Origin: Methanolobus mangrovi
GTDB taxonomy: Archaea; Halobacteriota; Methanosarcinia; Methanosarcinales; Methanosarcinaceae
Length of the DNA stretch: 64,000 bases
Assembly (NCBI RefSeq): GCF_031312535.1
Contig: NZ_CP133594.1
Coordinates: forward strand, 248,001 to 312,000
Direction of reading: 5' to 3'
The stretch's first letter is position 1, and each line of letters opens with the position of its first letter. Shown here one piece after another: positions 18,055 through 26,370 of this stretch. Below the pieces are notes generated by a model. That model made no database searches, was not told where the DNA came from, and saw nothing but the letters and a program-made list of their open reading frames with translations. The translations under genes were made by a program, and so were the position numbers.

Positions 18055-19347
18055 TTAAATATCGACTTTAACGACATTAAGTTCAGCTACTGTTGCCTGT
18101 ATTCCTAACTTTTCCGTCAGGCTTGGTACAGTTCTTCCCTCGTCTCCGGACGTAAGTTCCTTGACATACAGGCCACCATCACAGTGTACTTCAATGATGG
18201 CATACTCATCTGTTTTCTCTATGAGCTGCATGTTATGAACATATCGTTTTCGGACAAGATCCGCTCTTCTGTGGGATACTCGCTGTGGAGTCCTTTGATG
18301 TATTTGTACTCCAACAAGGGAGCCTATAGCATCTGCAAGATTATCCGTGGAAACAGGCTCTTTGAATGTAACTTTAAGGTTATAAACTTTATCCGCCTTT
18401 GCAGACTTTATATTTTCAACTACACTCTTTTCTACTATCTTAAGTCCTTCTACCTCTACTTTGCCACCTGCGAACTCATTTATCTTGTTTTCCAGTTCCC
18501 ATACATCTATACTTCGAATAACAGGATTCAGTGCCTCTACAACAAAAGGTCTTCCAGTTCCAAGCATAAGGGCATCGATATCTTCACGTCCGGCTCCATG
18601 GAACTTTGTATCTGTTCCTTTTGTTGCCTTAATAACTTCTTCAGAGATAAGCTCGTCTACAGACTCTGGATATTGTTTCCCTGTATTGTCGCATTGTTCA
18701 CAACCTCTGCCGCCACAGCTTCTGCATGGCCATCTTGTCTGCGGGATTCCTCTTACGAGTTTCCTGTATCTACCCTGTATATAGAGTGACTTTACCTGAA
18801 TGCTAGTAGATTCCTCTGCAATATCCAGAGTCACAACAACGTCAGGCCTTTCGAACTCAACTTCCTTTCCGGTGCGTGCAGCTATGAGTTTACCGACCTC
18901 ACGGTTCATTTCAGTTTTGAACTGCTCTGCCTGTGTGATCCCGCATTCACTCCATAATATCTCTTCATTCTCGCCTATCAGGCCACTTACCTTTGTGCCC
19001 ACAAGGAATGTGGAGTATTCTCTTTCTCCGATGCTTTCGACCGCTCTGTCAGCCCATTGATCAAGTTCATCAAAAATACCCATGCATACCCAGCACTTCT
19101 CATCTTCGCCATGAATCTTCAGAGTCTTTCTTGCATAGTTGCTGCTCTTTGCCAGTTCTTCGAGTAATGACTCGTCAGCTGCCTCTTTGAACAAAGCGTC
19201 TCCTTCCATTGCAAGGCTTAATTTGATGGCCTGTCCTCTTTGTACATTGGTGAGGCCTGTGGATAATTTGGCGAATTGCCTTCCCATGCAATGGTCGCAA
19301 ATGGGTCCTTCGTTGATTATCTTCTTAGCGGTTTCAAGTATGGTCAT
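18055..19347 (-). CDS. pus10: tRNA pseudouridine synthase Pus10
   Basis: 430-aa archaeal Pus10, which makes pseudouridine 54 (and 55 in many archaea) in the tRNA T-loop. Zinc-binding cysteines are visible at both ends of the N-terminal domain (CDHCMGRQF, CWVCMG and CRSCGGRGCEQC). The catalytic Asp lies in HGAGREDIDALMLG (about residue 250), and the C-terminal RYVHNMQLI and HCDGGLYVKELT are typical of the catalytic domain. It is close to trmY, which acts on the same nucleotide. Confidence 0.93.
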   Translation of the reverse strand: MTILETAKKIINEGPICDHCMGRQFAKLSTGLTNVQRGQAIKLSLAMEGDALFKEAADESLLEELAKSSNYARKTLKIHGEDEKCWVCMGIFDELDQWADRAVESIGEREYSTFLVGTKVSGLIGENEEILWSECGITQAEQFKTEMNREVGKLIAARTGKEVEFERPDVVVTLDIAEESTSIQVKSLYIQGRYRKLVRGIPQTRWPCRSCGGRGCEQCDNTGKQYPESVDELISEEVIKATKGTDTKFHGAGREDIDALMLGTGRPFVVEALNPVIRSIDVWELENKINEFAGGKVEVEGLKIVEKSVVENIKSAKADKVYNLKVTFKEPVSTDNLADAIGSLVGVQIHQRTPQRVSHRRADLVRKRYVHNMQLIEKTDEYAIIEVHCDGGLYVKELTSGDEGRTVPSLTEKLGIQATVAELNVVKVDI

Positions 19348-19438
19348 TGGATCACTTTTATGTATGTAATTCTTTATTATAGGGCTTTATAAGGATGATT
19401 GGCAACAGATGGATACTATATAATATAACCTTTTTTGG

Positions 19439-20035
19439 TTATGCTTCTTTCCTGTCCAGTTCATTATGAATTATAATCATACAGTGGTCTGAATGGAGTG
19501 AAATAGGGCCTATATTAAGCGTCTGCTTTGCCACTCTGGCAATTATCTCTTCTTCCTCTTCGGTAACTCCCATATGGTCGCCGAGGACAAATACTGCATC
19601 TGTATTAAGGTCCGTATATTCTCTGATGTCTTTTCCATCTTCTTTCAGGTAATATATATCCCTGCCAGCATCCTTGAATTCCGCAAGCAGTTCTTCAAGT
19701 CCTGCACGACGTATCCATACGCCAGGCGTGGATTGTGTTTCATATTTAATAGCATCTCTTTCAAGTGCCTTCTTTATGAGGGAACCACTGCTTCTCTCAT
19801 CGGGGTTGAGGTACTTCAACTTCTCTCCGTTGAACCTTATTATCTTTCCAGGGTCCGGATCTCCCAGTAGTACAAGATGGACATTAATATCGCGTCTCAT
19901 CCCGTGTGAAAGGAAAAGTGCGGAATTGACGCACCTGCAAAGAATATCCATTCTTCCGGCGGAACCGGGCAGGTCGTTAAGTGAAAAGTCCCCTGTAGTT
20001 AATGCTTTATGTCCAATAATCACAAAATCTTTCAT
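19439..20035 (-). CDS. trmY: tRNA pseudouridine-54 N1-methyltransferase TrmY
   Basis: 198-aa SPOUT methyltransferase that turns pseudouridine 54 into N1-methylpseudouridine, replacing bacterial m5U54. Family features: MKDFVIIGHKA start, RMDILCRCVNSALFLSHG, and the SAM-binding knot LGDHMGVTEEEE with the C-terminal ISLHSDHCMIIIHNELD, which ends in the characteristic Cys. It sits between the DEAD-box helicase (15 nt upstream) and pus10, all on the minus strand. Confidence 0.93.
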   Translation of the reverse strand: MKDFVIIGHKALTTGDFSLNDLPGSAGRMDILCRCVNSALFLSHGMRRDINVHLVLLGDPDPGKIIRFNGEKLKYLNPDERSSGSLIKKALERDAIKYETQSTPGVWIRRAGLEELLAEFKDAGRDIYYLKEDGKDIREYTDLNTDAVFVLGDHMGVTEEEEEIIARVAKQTLNIGPISLHSDHCMIIIHNELDRKEA

Positions 20036-20050
20036 TTATTTACCTCTGTT

Positions 20051-21346
20051 TTATTTCTCATCCTTGAGTAATATTTTTGCAAGAGCAGCTGCAATCTGCC
20101 GGTAGTTCATATCATCGTCTGCAATACTTGTGATAAAGTCATCATATTTGTCCAGGTGTCCTCTCCTGATCTGCATCCTGATATCATCGGCGATACGATT
20201 CTCTTTAATTCTCTCTATGTCTCTATGGCTGGGAAGTTCTCTTTTAATGATTTCCGTATTGGTGATATTCATTATGTCCTTCAGTTTCCCTAATTCTTTG
20301 CCTGATACAAATGAATATGCAAGTCCCGGTCGGCCTGCTCTTGCGGTTCTTCCTATCCTGTGGACGTAGGTCTCAAGTCCCTGGGGCAGGTCGTAGTTAA
20401 AAACGACTTCTATATTATCAACATCTATTCCTCTGGCAGCTACGTCAGTTGCTATCAGGATCCCAATATCCTCGTTCTTGAACCTGTCCATCCGCTGTTC
20501 TCTTTTCTTTTGTTTGATGTCTCCATGAAGTGCCTCGGCAGGATGTCCTCTTGAACCCAGTTTTATGACTAATTTGTCAACATCCTTTTTTGAATTGCAA
20601 AATACGAGTGCGGATTTGATATTCTCGGCTTCTATAAGTCTTTTCAAAGCCTCTGGTTTAGCATTATCCTTTATTTCAAAGTAATATTGCTTTACCTGTG
20701 GAACTGTAAGTTCTTCTTTAATTACTTTAATGTGGATAGGGTCTTTCTGGTATTGCTCTGTCAATCTTAATATGGGTCCGGGCATCGTTGCTGAAAAGAG
20801 CAATGTCTGCCTGCCGGATGGGGTGCTATCAAGTATTTTTTCGATATCTTCCCTGAAGCCCATATTCAGCATCTCATCAGCTTCGTCAAGTATCACAATA
20901 CTAATATCATCAGTATGCATCGTTTGTCTTTCGAGATGATCTATCAATCGTCCCGGTGTCCCTACTATGATCTGGGCTCCTGTTTTTAGTGCACTGATCT
21001 GGGAATCGACTGACAGTCCTCCGTATATGGATATCACATTGAGTTGCGGGATGTATTTTACAAGTTTGCTGAGTTCTTCAGATACCTGGTTTGCCAGTTC
21101 TCTGGTGGGGCACACTACCAATGCCTGGGTCTTTTTATTAGTAGGGTCCAGAAGTTCCATCAGGGGTATTCCAAATGCTGCTGTTTTTCCTGTACCGGTC
21201 TGTGCCTGCCCGATGATGTCTTTTCCGTCCTGGATAAGGGGGATGCATTTTTCCTGGATCTCTGTTAGTTCCCTGAATCCCATTTCCTTAATGCTTTTCC
21301 TTATCTCCTTTGAAAGATAAAGTCCACTGAATGTTTCTGTTTCCAT
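20051..21346 (-). CDS. DEAD-box RNA helicase
   Basis: 431-aa ATP-dependent RNA helicase. All motifs are in order: Q-motif region FRELTEIQEKCIP, I AQTGTGKT, Ia PTRELA, Ib GTPGRL, II DEAD, III SAT, IV ALVFCNSKK, V ATDVAARGID and VI HRIGRTARAG. A short basic C-terminal tail follows (about 360-431). It may help rRNA or tRNA folding; placement just upstream of trmY suggests co-expression with RNA-modification genes. Confidence 0.93.
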   Translation of the reverse strand: METETFSGLYLSKEIRKSIKEMGFRELTEIQEKCIPLIQDGKDIIGQAQTGTGKTAAFGIPLMELLDPTNKKTQALVVCPTRELANQVSEELSKLVKYIPQLNVISIYGGLSVDSQISALKTGAQIIVGTPGRLIDHLERQTMHTDDISIVILDEADEMLNMGFREDIEKILDSTPSGRQTLLFSATMPGPILRLTEQYQKDPIHIKVIKEELTVPQVKQYYFEIKDNAKPEALKRLIEAENIKSALVFCNSKKDVDKLVIKLGSRGHPAEALHGDIKQKKREQRMDRFKNEDIGILIATDVAARGIDVDNIEVVFNYDLPQGLETYVHRIGRTARAGRPGLAYSFVSGKELGKLKDIMNITNTEIIKRELPSHRDIERIKENRIADDIRMQIRRGHLDKYDDFITSIADDDMNYRQIAAALAKILLKDEK

Positions 21347-21423
21347 TTTATTTCCACTCTTGAGAAAACCCGATGTTAGTGATTATCGTAAATTAAAAAA
21401 GTGTAATGTGTTGGCATTAACTT

Positions 21424-21443
21424 TTTAGTTTAGTTTAGTTTAG
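21424..21443. repeat. Short tandem repeat (TTTAG)4
   Basis: Four copies of TTTAG overlap the last codons and stop of thiDN (on the coding strand: four ACTAA-phase units). The stop is the TAA inside the repeat. The remaining gap to the DEAD-box gene is otherwise featureless. Confidence 0.85.
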
Positions 21444-22779
21444 TTTTCCGGGCCGCATATTTTTCAGCTATCTTTGCAGCCTTCTGTGTGACTTCTGTGG
21501 CGCTGTGGCCTATTATTCTGATCATTGCTTCCTTTCCAATGCCGCCCTTGTCAGAGATTATGTCTGGCACGCTTCCATACTTTTTAATAGCATCTTCTGT
21601 CCCCCAATCCATAGTGTGTGTATTTTCAGGTTCTTCATCTCTGGAAAATGAAGAGATGCTGAAGTCAAGTTCCTGGCATATGTCTATGAGCTGTTCGGAA
21701 TATCTTATATTTACAGCAGCTCTGGATATGGGGTCATATTTCATTGATGCCAGTATTATGCGGGCAACATGGCTGCTCGCACCAAATTCAATGTCGCCAA
21801 CAACATGTACAGTTCCTTTAAGTTTCACGATCCTGCCTGTAACGGCAGCTATATCTTCTGTTGACTCTGCAGCTGGCAATGCCATTGCTATGTTGCATCC
21901 GACTTCGGGGATAAGTCCTGCAAATTCTTTGCATCCTGTGAGTATCCTCACTCCTTCTTTCATGTTCTGCAAGACTGTATATCTTTCAGAGTTTTGCAGG
22001 ATACTGGCTAGCTGGTTAACAGGCCCTACTCCTTTTCCAACTGGCACACTTCCTTTGATGGCTTCCACCACGAAGTCCTTTGCTACCTTTGCAGCTTCAT
22101 CAATTTTGTATCCCTGCGCAAGGGATGATGCCAGTGCGGCAGAATATGTGCATCCTGATCCGTGTGTTCCACCCTTCACGAAAGTTCCGGGTATTATTGT
22201 GTAAGTGTCTTTTTCGGAATCATATATTATGTCCGATGCATCGAGGTGGCCGCCGGTAACAATTACTATTTTGACACCTGTCTGGCTGATTACTTTTGCA
22301 GCTTCCTTTGCTTCCTCTACATTAGTTATCTGCATTCCGGAAAGGATATTTGCTTCATTTATGTTTGGTGTCACGACTTCGCTTACGGGTAGAAGTTCTT
22401 CCTTTAAGGTTGATACGGCATCTTTTCGGAGCAGATCTCCTCCGGCCTCTGCTGCCATAACGGGATCGACAACCAGTTTAAGATCATGTTTTTTTACCAT
22501 CTTTGCAACGGTTGATATTATATCTGAAGATGATAGCATGCCTGACTTGGCATATCTTATATCCATGTCATCACAAACGGCATCTATCTGGTTCTGTATT
22601 ACTTCACAAGGGATGTCATATGCACTCAGAACTCCGGTTGTGTTCTGTGCGGTCACTGATGTGATGGCACATGCAGGGTGCAGTCCTATGGAAGCTATTG
22701 TTTTTACATCTGCTTCTATTCCTGCTCCTCCACCTGAGTCAGAACCTGCAATTGTAAGTATTACTGGTATTTTGCTCAT
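21430..22779 (-). CDS. thiDN: Bifunctional HMP(-P) kinase / thiamine-phosphate synthase ThiDN
   Basis: 449-aa fusion. The N-terminal ThiD domain (about 1-260; TIAGSDSGGGAGIEADVKT, GTHGSGCTYSAALAS) phosphorylates hydroxymethylpyrimidine twice. The C-terminal ThiN domain (about 275-445; EVGCNIAMALP, GDIEFGASSHVARI) joins HMP-PP to thiazole phosphate, as in archaea without ThiE. With thi4 at 25490 this gives a large part of thiamine synthesis in the window. A minus-strand TATA box lies at about 22832-22847. Confidence 0.93.
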   Translation of the reverse strand: MSKIPVILTIAGSDSGGGAGIEADVKTIASIGLHPACAITSVTAQNTTGVLSAYDIPCEVIQNQIDAVCDDMDIRYAKSGMLSSSDIISTVAKMVKKHDLKLVVDPVMAAEAGGDLLRKDAVSTLKEELLPVSEVVTPNINEANILSGMQITNVEEAKEAAKVISQTGVKIVIVTGGHLDASDIIYDSEKDTYTIIPGTFVKGGTHGSGCTYSAALASSLAQGYKIDEAAKVAKDFVVEAIKGSVPVGKGVGPVNQLASILQNSERYTVLQNMKEGVRILTGCKEFAGLIPEVGCNIAMALPAAESTEDIAAVTGRIVKLKGTVHVVGDIEFGASSHVARIILASMKYDPISRAAVNIRYSEQLIDICQELDFSISSFSRDEEPENTHTMDWGTEDAIKKYGSVPDIISDKGGIGKEAMIRIIGHSATEVTQKAAKIAEKYAARKTKLN

Positions 22780-23252
<473 letters not shown>

Positions 23253-23361
23253 AACAAACGTAATCTATAAGAACTACTAGCCGTATCAAGGGTAAACTCT
23301 AAGCCATCCATATACTGGCTACAACTAATACAAATTAATTTCAACTCAAAGGTGATTATAA

Positions 23362-23532
23362 ATGTCAAAAGGTACTCCCTCAATGGGTAAAAGGCAAAAG
23401 CGCACGCATGTGAAATGCAGGCGCTGTGGTAGTGTTTCACTTAACATTCATACAAAAGAATGTACTTCATGCGGCTTTGGAAAAACCTCACGCATGAGAA
23501 GCTACAAATGGCAAGCAAAGTGCAAATACTGA
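23362..23532 (+). CDS. rpl37e: 50S ribosomal protein L37e
   Basis: A 56-aa zinc-ribbon r-protein: [16 protein letters not shown] at the start, then CRRCG and CTSCG as the zinc ligands and a C-terminal [11 protein letters not shown]. An AAAGGTG ribosome site precedes the ATG. It lies between the Sm protein and purF; purF starts 23 nt after it. Confidence 0.95.
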   Translation: MSKGTPSMGKRQKRTHVKCRRCGSVSLNIHTKECTSCGFGKTSRMRSYKWQAKCKY

Positions 23533-23555
23533 GTCTTTTTAGACTAGGACTATAA

Positions 23556-24971
23556 ATGCGCGAAGAATGCGGTGTTGTGGGGATCATCCAGTTCAATCCG
23601 GAACTGCATCCAGTCCCTTCCGCACTTCGTATCTACTATGCGTTATACGCTCTTCAGCATCGTGGCCAGGAATCGGCTGGTATCACTGTTCATGACGGCA
23701 AACATCCGGGAACTATTAAAGGTATGGGCCTTGTGCCTGAGGTCTTTAACAAGGATGATCTTGTAGGTCTCAAAGGTGATGTTGGTATTGGTCATGTGCG
23801 CTATTCTACTTCTGGTGATTCACGCATAGAAAACTGTCAGCCATTTATCGTTAATTACAAAAGTGGCAGTGTGTCACTTGCGCACAATGGTAATCTGGTT
23901 AATAGTCATGACTTGCGCACACAGCTTGAAGCGGAAGGGCATATTTTCGTTGCAAGTTCTGATACTGAAGTAATTGCTCATCTTTTGGTAAAGGAACTTC
24001 TCAAACATGATGTTGTTGAGGCTGTACGTAATGTAATGAAGCAGCTCAATGGTTCTTATTCTCTGGCCATCATGATAGATGACCTTCTCATGGCTGTAAG
24101 GGATCCACTTGGGTTCAAACCGCTCTGTATAGGTACTATTGATTCTGGGTTTGTTGTTGCTTCTGAGAGTGTGGCTATTGATACGCTCAACGGGAAACTC
24201 TTAAGGGATGTTAAACCTGGTGAACTTGTAATCTTCCGAAATGGCGATGTCGAATCACACCAGTTATTTGATGAAAAATACTCTGCTCATTGTGTCTTTG
24301 AGTATGTTTATTTTGCACGCCCTGACTCTATAATTGACGGACAACTTGTGTACAAGGTTCGTGAAAGGATTGGAGAAAGGCTGGCTCGTGAACATCCGGT
24401 TGAAGCTGACATGGTTTCTCCTGTGCCTGATTCAGGTATCACATCTGCGATTGGCTTTTCCAAGGAATCAAAGATCGATTATGAAGAGAGTCTCATGAAG
24501 AATCGTTATATCGGTCGTACTTTCATTCTTCCTGGTCAGGCAATGCGCGAAACTGCTGTACGTCTTAAGATGAATACCATTGGTGAGAACATCAAAGGTA
24601 AAAAAGTTATTCTTGTTGATGACAGCATCGTAAGAGGTACTACTTCCCGTCGAATTATAGATATGGTTCGCAATGCCGGTGCTAGTGAGGTGCATGCACG
24701 TATAGGAAGTCCTCCTATAGTTGCACCATGTTATCTTGGTATTGATATGGCTTCAAGAGATGAGCTGATAGCAGCCCATAAAACCATACCTGGGGTTGAA
24801 GCTGTGATCAATGCGGATTCATTGGGTTATCTGAGTATAGATGGTCTGGTGGAATCAATTGGTATTAACAGGGATGAACTGTGTCTGGGATGTCTTACAT
24901 CTGCTTACCCTGTGGAGATTCCTGGTGAAAATATCTGCCAGAGAAGACAATTGAAACTACATGAATTCTAG
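23556..24971 (+). CDS. purF: Amidophosphoribosyltransferase
   Basis: First committed step of purine synthesis: PRPP plus glutamine to phosphoribosylamine. 471 aa. Ntn-type glutaminase begins MREECGVVGI; the nucleophile Cys is residue 5, so the first residues are probably cleaved after a short propeptide. RGQESAGI, HNGNLVN and SSDTEV are typical. The PRPP loop is VILVDDSIVRGTTSRRI. Fe-S type cysteines (CLGC near the C-terminus) are visible. Probably transcribed with L37e. Confidence 0.95.
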   Translation: MREECGVVGIIQFNPELHPVPSALRIYYALYALQHRGQESAGITVHDGKHPGTIKGMGLVPEVFNKDDLVGLKGDVGIGHVRYSTSGDSRIENCQPFIVNYKSGSVSLAHNGNLVNSHDLRTQLEAEGHIFVASSDTEVIAHLLVKELLKHDVVEAVRNVMKQLNGSYSLAIMIDDLLMAVRDPLGFKPLCIGTIDSGFVVASESVAIDTLNGKLLRDVKPGELVIFRNGDVESHQLFDEKYSAHCVFEYVYFARPDSIIDGQLVYKVRERIGERLAREHPVEADMVSPVPDSGITSAIGFSKESKIDYEESLMKNRYIGRTFILPGQAMRETAVRLKMNTIGENIKGKKVILVDDSIVRGTTSRRIIDMVRNAGASEVHARIGSPPIVAPCYLGIDMASRDELIAAHKTIPGVEAVINADSLGYLSIDGLVESIGINRDELCLGCLTSAYPVEIPGENICQRRQLKLHEF

Positions 24972-25040
24972 TTTCAACATTTCCTTTTTTTGTGATGGTG
25001 TCTTTGTCAATAAATTAAACACGCACACAAAGTGTGTGGC

Positions 25041-25138
25041 TTTATATAGTGGCAGGTTATGACTTATATTTAGCAAACTTTGGAATGCTAATATTCATGC
25101 AAGGATGTACCACCCCTTGCTGGATATGGTTTTTTTTT
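25041..25138 (+). ncRNA. Candidate small RNA with own promoter and terminator
   Basis: Between purF and tRNA-His a TATA box (CTTTATATAG, about 25040-25049) is followed some 55 nt later by a hairpin (GCAAGG 25099-25104, CCTTGC 25115-25120) and nine Ts (25130-25138). This predicts a transcript of roughly 65-70 nt starting near 25070. No open frame of note lies inside. The rest of the 24972-25299 gap shows only a small CACAC/GTGTG hairpin just before the TATA box. Confidence 0.4.
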
Positions 25139-25299
25139 CATTATTCTACTTATAGTTGGGATATTAATTTTATTTTTGCTATCATTCACACGTAGTGTCC
25201 TCTAATGTGCTTGCAATATTGGGACCAAAATATTAACAAATAACAAAAGACAACTTCTTCATCATTTTGTTTCTAATCAGAATCAGGAAAATAGGTATA

Positions 25300-25374
25300 T
25301 GGGGCCGGGATCGAGAATCGAACTCGAATCGTAGCCTCCACAGGGCTACAGGATAACCGCTACCCTACCCCGGC
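25300..25374 (-). tRNA. tRNA-His (GTG)
   Basis: Cloverleaf read on the minus strand: acceptor GCCGGGG with TCCCGGC, anticodon stem TAGCC/GGCTA around loop CTGTGGA (anticodon GTG), T-stem TCGAG/CTCGA around TTCGATT. Discriminator C73 and an encoded CCA are present. The nucleotide before G1 is A, so the G-1 needed by HisRS is not encoded and must be added after transcription. Confidence 0.95.
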
Positions 25375-25489
25375 TCGAAGTAGGTGCTTTCCTTGAAAGC
25401 ACCCTATAGATGTCCGTTTCTTAGATAAATCTTTTCATCAAAAAGTATTTTCGAACTGTGGATATGGCCTGTTTTATTTATATCCTGTC

Positions 25490-26269
25490 TTATTTTTTCA
25501 ACTTCTCTATGGCAATTTCGGCAGCCTTTTTGCCGGATAGCATCATTCCACCAAAGACCGGTCCCATTCTTGGGGCACCTGCAACGGCATTAGCTGCCAT
25601 TCCAGTGACTATGAGCCCTGGGTATACCTCTCTTGTAGTTTCCATTAACATACGCTCTCCTACATCAGCCCACATTGGTTTTTCCCCAACAACGCCCAGT
25701 TCTCCAAGTTCTGCGCCTGGTACCTTGCGCTGGACAGTACTGCAGACGCCTGCATCATGTCCTGTTCCGTCAATAACAACCTTTGCACGCACTGCAAGAG
25801 GGTCTACATGAAGGCGTGCCATGGAAACCGGTCCCCAGTTGATGACAAGGCCACAAACTGCGTCATCCTCACGAATCATTACGTCTTCTACGTCAATAAG
25901 ATTGAATATCTCCACACCTGCTTCGGTTGCACCGCATATCAGCTTTGCAACAGATTCTATGGAGCTTGCAACATAGTATCCTTTTTCGTATTCGTGGTAG
26001 TTAATTCCGAATTCATCAAGGATATGTTTTGCCTCTTCCTGGACCACTATTCTGGGGAACATCATCCCTCCTCCCCACATTCCCCCTCCTATTGAGAGTT
26101 TTTTCTCAAAAAGAACAGTTTTTAAACCTGCCTCTCCAAGATATTTGGCAGCAACCAGATTTGCAGGTCCTCCGCCTACGAGTGCTACGTCCACATCAAT
26201 ATAATCAAGGAAAACCTTTGAAAATTCATCAACTATGGCTCTTGTAATAACGATCTCATCTAGTTCCAT
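25490..26269 (-). CDS. thi4: Thi4-family thiazole synthase
   Basis: 259-aa FAD/NAD-fold protein making the thiazole part of thiamine. Dinucleotide motif [14 protein letters not shown] (about 28-41), then [19 protein letters not shown]. Where yeast Thi4 carries its sacrificial Cys this protein has His (ARLHVDP), as in the catalytic, sulfide-using archaeal enzymes. The C-terminal [20 protein letters not shown] is typical. A link to the sulfide-producing genes at 37-41 kb is possible in physiology only. Confidence 0.92.
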   Translation of the reverse strand: MELDEIVITRAIVDEFSKVFLDYIDVDVALVGGGPANLVAAKYLGEAGLKTVLFEKKLSIGGGMWGGGMMFPRIVVQEEAKHILDEFGINYHEYEKGYYVASSIESVAKLICGATEAGVEIFNLIDVEDVMIREDDAVCGLVINWGPVSMARLHVDPLAVRAKVVIDGTGHDAGVCSTVQRKVPGAELGELGVVGEKPMWADVGERMLMETTREVYPGLIVTGMAANAVAGAPRMGPVFGGMMLSGKKAAEIAIEKLKK

Positions 26270-26370
26270 TTTATTTCCTCATCAGAATTAATATCAAATT
26301 ATCAATTGGCTCTGATAGGTCTATCTTTATTAAAGTTAATGGGGCAAAAGGACGATGCACGCTATTTTAA

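Noticed and set aside
21488-22204. 238-codon plus-strand open frame
   Set aside because: Antisense to thiDN with low-complexity composition; thiDN has full motifs on the other strand.
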